64,000 nt of DNA from Trichopria drosophilae (taxonomy: Eukaryota; Arthropoda; Insecta; Hymenoptera; Diapriidae): assembly GCA_030407085.1 (NCBI GenBank), contig CM059584.1, positions 93,202,001-93,266,000 on the forward strand. Reading direction: 5' to 3'. A program made the position numbers and the translations under genes. Positions 57,835 to 64,000 of the stretch are shown piece after piece. The notes beneath the pieces are model-generated. The model ran no database searches and was not told where the DNA came from. It worked only from the letters and a program-made list of their open reading frames with translations. Every line of letters begins with the position of its first letter. The stretch's first letter is position 1.

Positions 57835-58394
57835 TTGATGCTTATATATATAGATTTGAGCTTGAAAATTGATGTACCTACGTTTTATGACCTATACCAT
57901 ACCATACATTTCTTCGTCGTCAGGGTCTCTTTCCTCTGGTTCAGATTCGCCGCTTGTCCAAGCTTCGTCGTTCGCCGTAATCTCAAAGATAAGTGATGAA
58001 ACACTTCTTGAACGAACAACTACTGTACTAATTAGTATATACACGTGGAAGAGTACAAACATTAGATAAGTAAATACTATCTCGTTGTGAGATACTACTA
58101 AAAATGAAAATTTTCCGCTACTTTTATCTGGAGTTCACCTACAAAATCATTTATTTTTCAACAAGTGCACAGAGAAATGTTTTTTTTTTTCGACTTAGCC
58201 AGAATGACCATATTCCACATCTGCAACCCTGGATGAAAGTGCCCGATTCTGTCGCAACGTTTATGCGCATGCGCGCATCAGTTTCATCCCTAGGGAGAAA
58301 TGAACTATGTCAGAGGGAGTAATGAGATACAGAAGGAGCAATAAGCCATCTAAAGTGGTACTTTTTGTATCTTATGAAGGGGCCCCCGATCTTA
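57834..58394. other. Spacer without gene
   Basis: Short frames only. A palindromic ATGCGCATGCGCGCAT word lies near 58263. No call. Confidence 0.4.
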
Positions 58395-60818
58395 AAGTCT
58401 TAAAGTACACAAAACAATTTTTTTGAGGTGCTCCGCGGCAGGCAGTAAAAGTGACCGTAGATCGTATCTGGAACAATAAAAAAAAATATCTTTATCTACA
58501 TGAGTATAGCTACTGAAGTACACATGGATATGAAGAAATTTTAAATTTTGAAAATTTGGCAGCAAAATAAAAAAAAAATTTTTACCAAAAAATCGACTTT
58601 TATTTACATAACAACAAAGAAATTTTGTATCAATCTACACAATCATGTGTACTTCACTAAAGAATATATCTAAGAAGCTAAAGTTAAAATTTCAAGTCAA
58701 TCGGATGAAAATTACTCGAGTCTACTTCCTGCCGTTTTTGAAAAAGTGATTTCGAGAAAAGAGCGTTTAAAGTTTGACGATGTGTTTTCTACGTCATACT
58801 TGCAAGATATAATATAGGCTTGCTGATTTTTTTACCTCTACTCTGCAATCCCAGCACCATATAGCTGGCCTTCCACGCCGATTTCGTCGAGCTCAGCTGA
58901 TATTTTGGCAGATTTTCCCTCGCGACGACTGGTTTTCGCGGCCTCGGAAATAGAGCGTTCAGCCTATTGAATTCGTTTGGAGTCGGATGTCGAACAAAAT
59001 TCAAAGCATTGTTCACCAACGTTAATGCCGAGCACATCTATGATGTACATGATGCTGCTCAATCCATCATTGAATGTTGCAACCACAATATTCGTTGCAA
59101 TATCAATTATGTTTTTTCCGCTTGAAATCGTTTTTGGAGCGAGCGACCACACAGCGGAATTCGAAAAGATTCATTACTGTTTTGTGTGAATCCTCCAAAG
59201 CAGCGAGACAAAAGGTCATCTGAACTAAGTTCAGCATAAATTGGTTTAATCGCATTGAAGACATCGATGTGCATTGGTGGATTATGCGTGTAATCATCGG
59301 TAGTCCCCAATGATTTTGCTCGTTGCCAAGAGCACCGTAATGTCAGTCGGGTCGGGCATTTTTCAAGCTGCGGGTTGTCATCTGTCGATATTTTATGGTA
59401 TAACGTCGCTTAAATATCGTTACCCATTTTTTCGATATAGTTTGTATACCTTCGTATTGAAAGGCCATAATAAATTGTAAGTTCATCGTTTAGTTTCTCA
59501 GTAAATTTTCCACGCCCTCCCAAATCTTTTGTTTGTGTTTTTAAATTTCTCAGGCGTGAGCCCATTCTTTTTTGTACACAGTCAATGCACTCTTTTTTTT
59601 AACGAGGAAATCGCCGTATGAGTTGAAATCAATGACACCTTTAAACGTTTTGGAGACTCCATCGCCGATGTAACTACCGTACTTAACGGCGTGAAGAAAA
59701 TCTGATCGTTGAAACACTTCAATAACAGCGTTTACCTCCATCTTCCCCGCTGATCCGGTATGATTAGCATCACAATGAGTTTTATGACAGTCAGCCCATT
59801 CCTCGTATTCGGCAGTGCCTTCTTTCTTTATCCAAAATTCGCATGCTTTGCAATATTTGGATTTCACGCACACGTCGATTACTTTGCCTGTAAACCAACC
59901 GATAAAACACTAAACCAAAAAGCGAAGAGAAGCCTCTTTTCCTCCAAGAACCGTCACCCGAAACGGTAAGTTCGTTACTTTCGTGGCGTTGGAGGTTGCA
60001 TTTCATCTTCTTCCGCCTTCTTTTACAGCTTTTTCTTTTACAGATTCGGACACACTTAAAATATTTTTTACTAATAATTGATACGTCGATTGAAAACGGG
60101 CCTCGGAAGATCTATGACGGCGCAGAATTTCTTTATGCCATTCATTCCAATTCCCAGAATACGCATTACCAAGATCATTCTTACATTAATTTCATATGTA
60201 TGATCATTGATAAGCGGGCAATTATTGATGTAAACTTCACCGCATCCTTTACAACTGACAACTAATTTAGAACCGAGCCCGCGCTTGCTTGATTCATTAA
60301 AACTTACATCACCCTTGCAATGTTTGCACGCTATACATTATGACAACGTGTTAAATACCGTTATAAAGTTGATAAAACGATATCCGAAAGATGCGTCGAT
60401 ATCCCTGTCATCAGTATCGGAAAATTTCAATTTTTTCGCTGAAGCACTGCGGACCTCATCTGAGAAGCTGTCCAAAGAATGCCGGTTAGGAGGCTTTCGA
60501 TTACTTATTTTACTTCGTTTGTTATTACGGCATTTAGTTTTACAGCCTTTCCTGCCTTCGTACAGTTTGTCACTCATGATTGGACACAAAAATCGCGAAA
60601 TAATCGAAAATAGGACTCGAATGCACGAGAGAACTGCACGCACGACGCTCGCAACACGTGTTTATGTTTCTATTTCAACGGCTAATCTGGCAACACCGAC
60701 AACGAATTTCAATACTTGCTTCAAAGTACCAAGTGGCGACATCTGTCAGTCATTTAGAAACTATTTAGCATGCCGTCGTACCATCGGTAACGAGTAATAG
60801 GGACGAAATGCGCTCTAA
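58395..60818 (-). mobile_element. Mutator-like element, left copy
   Basis: It carries the near-complete transposase (58838-60577) and a 3' non-coding part (58395-58837) that is repeated, reversed, in the right copy up to 63295. The part 58395-59982 has an inverted partner; 59983-60818 is unique and holds the transposase N-terminus. The 5' terminal repeat was not identified. Confidence 0.75.
58838..60577 (-). pseudogene. Mutator-like transposase (PF20700 type), frameshifted
   Basis: Start MSDKLYEGRKGCKTKCRNNK at 60577, with a basic N-terminus. Then CKHCKGDVSFNESSKRGLGS and CKGCGEVYINNC (zinc-binding region), MILVMRILGIGMNGIKKFCA, a stop and slip near 60080, NELTVSGDGSWRKRGFSSLF, CVKSKYCKACEFWIKKEGTA, GSAGKMEVNAVIEVFQRS (59873-59550), YTHNPPMHIDVFNAIKPIYA, SSGKNIIDIATNIVV, and the end QLYGAGIAE at 58841 with stop TAG. 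The order and the GAGIAE end fit a full-length protein of about 580 residues. Several frameshifts; probably inactive. Confidence 0.82.
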
Positions 60819-60823
60819 AAGTA

Positions 60824-61632
60824 ACGAACTTACCGTTTCGAGTGACGTTTCTTGGAGGAAAAGAGGCATCTCTACGCTTTTTGGTTTAGTGTTTTATCAG
60901 TTGGTTTACCGGCAAAGTAATCGGCGTGTGCGTGAAATCCAAATATTGTAAAGCATGCGAATTTTGGAAAAAGAAAGAAGGCACTGCTGAATACGAGGAA
61001 TGGGCCGACTGTCATAAAACTCATTGTGATGTTAATCATACCGGATCGGCAGGGAAGATGGAGGTAAACGCTGTTATTGCAATGTTTCAACGATCAGAAT
61101 CTCTTCACGCCATTAAGTACGGTAGTTACATCGGCGATGGAGTCTCCAAAACGTTTAAAGGTGTCACTGATCTCAACTCATACGGCGATTTCCTCGTTAA
61201 AAAAAAGAGTGCATTGACTGTGTACAAAAAAGAATGGGCTCACGCCTGAGAAATTTAAAAACACAAACAACAGATTTGGGAGGGCGTGGAAAATTTACTG
61301 AGAAACTAATCGATGAACTTACAATTTATTATGGCCTTTCAATACGAAGGTATACAGACTGTATCGAAAAAATGCGTAAATAAAAATATATATTTATGCG
61401 ACGTTAAACCATAAAATATCGACAGACGACAACCCGCAGCATGAAAAATGCCCGACCGGACTTACATCATGGTGCTCTTGGCCACGAGCGAAATCTTTGG
61501 GGACTATCGATGATTACACGCCACCAATGCACATCGATGTCTTCAATGCGATTAAACCAATTTATGCTGAACTTAGTTCAGATGACCTTTTGTCTCGCTG
61601 CTTGGGAGGATTCACACAAAACAGTAATGAAT
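60824..61632 (+). pseudogene. Mutator-like transposase fragment (right copy)
   Basis: The frame opens in NELTVSSDVSWRKRGISTLF (left copy has VSGDGSW), then after a slip CVKSKYCKACEFWKKKEGTA to KKSALTVYKKEWAHA (60926-61249), and in another frame the equivalent of the YTxNPPMHIDVFNAIKPIYA region to 61632. It is more than 90 percent like the left copy in the shared part. Loss of G and replacement in the GDGSW motif, truncation and deletion make it dead. Confidence 0.8.
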
Positions 61633-61686
61633 CGAGTGATTTTCATCCGATTGACTTGAAATTTTAACTGTAGCTTAGATATATTC

Positions 61687-62957
61687 GGTAAACCTTCGGA
61701 TGAGCAGCCCATTCGAAATCGAAAAATCGACAAGGTACATTTGATGTATTTTTTCCTCCTGAAAACGAATATGACAATAGAAATTGGCGCTCGGCCGTAT
61801 CTTGACCACTGCCTTAAAAAAATAGGCAAAAAATGCGTTTTTTTTCAGTTTTTTGCAATAATTTCACAAAGTGAAAATCGGATGAAAAAATGTTTCAAAC
61901 AAAAGTTGTTGATCGGAAAATTCTGTACTAAAAAGGTTGTATACATTTTTTCGTAATCTGAAACAAAAGTCCGCAAACGCGCGGCAAACGCGCCTATAAT
62001 GGGATTCTTGAAGGTATACGTTGGCGAAATAAACGTTCTCCTGAAAAATGGATGAAACAACCCCGACTATTAGATGACGACTTCAGCTTATCTACATCTG
62101 CATGGTTGTAGGTTAGGCTAGTATAAAAATGGAGGTCTGGGAGTAAAGCCCCCCAGCACACAAGCACTTACTTGGCTCACGCATTAAATTTTAAACAGGG
62201 GGATATAGTAAATTGTGAATTTCCAAGGCAATGCGAGAAACTAGGTGCTTGCGTGGTGGGTGGCTCCACCCTCGGACCCCCTTCTTTTCTATTAGCCTAA
62301 CCTCCAACTGCACAGATGTTGGTGGGTGTCTCCACCCTCGGACACCCCTCTTTTCTATTAGCCTAACCTCCAGCTACACAGATGTGGGTGATAACCGAAC
62401 CTGCGATATGAATGAACGGAGGTTGAAGGTTAGGGCAGTAGAAAAGAGGGGGTTCTGGGGGCGGAGCACCCCAGCACGCAAGCACCCCCGAGTTTCTCGC
62501 ATTGCCTTGGAAATTCACAATTTAATATATCCTCCTCTTCAAAATTTAATGCGTGAGCTTAAGAAATGCTTAGAGCCTAAGAAGTGAGTATGTGTGCGCG
62601 CGTGCAGAAAATGATGCATGGGTTGGGGTGTGTAATGAATACAACTAGTCATATTTGTTCCTATTTTACGAGGTTCCTTTTGCAACTACAAAACAAAAAA
62701 TGCATAGGACCTTTTATGTACAGAATCTTACGATCTACAACTTTTGTTGGAAACATTTTTTATCCGATTTTTACTTTTCAAAAAAAATGCAAAAAAACTG
62801 AAAAAAACGCAATTTTTGGCTATGTTTTCAAGGTAGCAGCCAAGATACGGGCGAGCGCCAATTTCTATTATTTTATTCGTTTTCAGGAGGCAAAAATACA
62901 TCAAATGTACCTTGTCGTTTTTTCGATTTCGAATGGCTGCTCATCCGAAGGTCTGCA
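61687..62957. mobile_element. 1.27-kb hairpin element with 8-bp target duplication
   Basis: ATATATTC occurs on both sides (61679-61686 and 62958-62965); the matching place in the left Mutator copy (58662-58669, reversed) has one ATATATTC and no insertion. The ends ACCTTCGGATGAGCAGCC and its complement start terminal repeats of about 270 bp. Inside are a further inverted repeat (62161-62250 with 62493-62575) and two tandem 65-bp units (62262-62390). An 8-bp duplication and long terminal repeats suggest a Mutator-type non-autonomous element. No protein is encoded; frames 62231-62587 and others are chance. Confidence 0.88.
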
Positions 62958-63295
62958 ATATATTCTTTAGTGAAGTACGCACGATTGTGTAGATCGATAA
63001 AAATTTATTTTTTTTTAATTAAATAAAAGTCGATGCTTTTGTAAAAAATCAAGTTTTTTTTTTCATTTTGCTGCCAAATTTTCAAAATTCAAAATTTCTT
63101 CATATCCATGTGTACTTCAGTAGCTATACTTGTGTATATTAAGAAAATTTTTTTTTGTTCCAAATACGATCTACGGTCACTTGTACTGCCAGCCGCGGAG
63201 CACCTCAAAAAATTGGACATCAGTTCGCGCACTGCTGCGCCGCCATTTTGTACTGCTGATTTAAATAAAAAATTGTGTTGTGTACTTTAAGACTT

Positions 63296-64000
63296 GTCTA
63301 ATAACCACTGAAAATTTCATATTGATTCATTTGTTAGCAAAGTCACAAAAAACCCTGTAATTTTCGACGTTCAGTAGGTCATATTGTGAGTTGTCCAGTG
63401 TGTTGAATTGGTCTAAAAACGAATCTACTCGATTTTTAGGCAAATCTCAAAAATTAGAAAAATCTGCCTTTGTCGGCAGATACGAAATTCTGTATTATCA
63501 ACAACAATCGGTTAGTACATCGCATCTTGAGAACATCAAATACTATCACTCGTAACGTGTCACGTCACCATTTGGGCACGTGATCTTATTGTTTATGGAC
63601 AAGAGAACATATGCACCGAACTGTCAGCTCTTTTTCTTATCGCACCGTCCAGCAAGTGTCTTTTAATTAATGCCATGGCGTTTTCATCGTAAGTGTTTGT
63701 CATCGAACCAGCATGAAGAACTTCACCTAGTTTGTTACAAGTGTCGCCAATCCGTGCGAAATAAATACACTTCTTCTATGTGGGGTCTATCGTTTCAATG
63801 TTCGTGCGCAATTTTGTACATTCGAAATAAGCCGGACTCATGTTGCTGTGTGAGCTCATTTGCATTTCTTCCTAGTCCCGTCTCCCCTTCCTGTCCTCCT
63901 TGTCGCGTGGAACCGGTCAGTGCCGATTTATCCCTTCTCTCTCCCAATTGTGTTCCGTCCGTAGAGGCTCGTCCTGAGTCATCCCCGTTCTTACCAATTT
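63296..64000. other. No recognised feature
   Basis: Mixed composition; a GAAATAAATACAC word near 63758 could be a polyadenylation signal of something starting upstream, but there is no open frame or repeat partner to support a call. Confidence 0.35.

Larger units (their letters stand above)
60819..63295 (+). mobile_element. Mutator-like element, right copy, reversed and deleted
   Basis: It mirrors 58395-59982. It contains the middle of the transposase (plus strand) but lacks the N-terminus and about 440 bp of C-terminal coding (joined at about 61633). It carries a 1271-bp insertion at 61687-62957. The outer end TACTTTAAGACTT mirrors the left end at 58395. Confidence 0.82.

Noticed and set aside
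57402..57996. Frames of 124-184 codons rich in His-Thr or Cys-Val
   Set aside because: Pure translation of the CA/CGCA microsatellite; several phases are open at once and there is no other support.

Overview
The window looks like transposon-dense, AT-rich chromatin from an arthropod, most likely an insect. I found no convincing host protein-coding gene. The call rests on the mix of elements: BEL/Pao and Ty3/gypsy LTR retrotransposons, a Penelope-like element, CR1/L2-like LINEs, an R4/Dong-like LINE, Mutator-like (PF20700-type) transposases, a pogo-type MITE, long hairpin elements and satellites. An ant or other hymenopteran would fit, but the sequence alone does not prove it.

Layout. 1-6.6 kb: a minus-strand Penelope-like element (GIY-YIG end at 1053-1619, RT end at 6449-6595) split by BEL element 1 (1620-6448), which has a perfect 5-bp target duplication CCATG. 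BEL1 keeps gag and a frameshifted RT/RNase H, but its integrase and most of its 3' LTR are gone. 6.6-15.1 kb: non-coding repeats, including a near-perfect 1.85-kb palindrome (8391-10241) inside two further inverted-repeat shells, a decayed Mutator-like transposase, a pogo-type MITE and a 46-bp minisatellite. 15.1-20 kb: a decayed minus-strand Ty3/gypsy element. 21-23.5 kb: a 1-kb hairpin and two tandem 452-bp units, each carrying a tRNA-like sequence.

24.9-45.3 kb is a three-level nest. A plus-strand LINE (LINE D) is broken by BEL element 2 (25343-42877, target duplication CGTCT/CCTCT). The 3' LTR of BEL2 is in turn split by a train of three minus-strand CR1/L2-like LINEs (A 31.0-35.9, B 36.0-38.9, C 39.0-42.3 kb), each bounded by GA microsatellite. 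In LINE A and LINE C, ORF1 and ORF2 lie in one reading frame separated by a single UGA followed by C. ORF2 has no AUG before its endonuclease catalytic start, which suggests readthrough.

45.3-50 kb: inverted copies of the LINE D 3' end, a reversed BEL2 LTR fragment and a 163-bp satellite of about 9.5 units. 50.3-54.3 kb: a nearly intact R4/Dong-like LINE (minus strand) abutting a (TAA)n tract at its 5' end. 54.3-58.4 kb: AT-rich spacer, a 163-bp tandem repeat and a CA-rich microsatellite. 58.4-63.3 kb: two copies of a Mutator-like element in inverted orientation. The right copy contains a 1271-bp hairpin element flanked by 8-bp ATATATTC duplications, and the left copy preserves the empty site. 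63.3-64 kb: nothing recognised.

Almost every coding region carries frameshifts or stops, so the window reads mainly as a record of transposition, nesting and recombination. LINE A (two in-frame stops) and the Dong-like LINE (one) are the least decayed.
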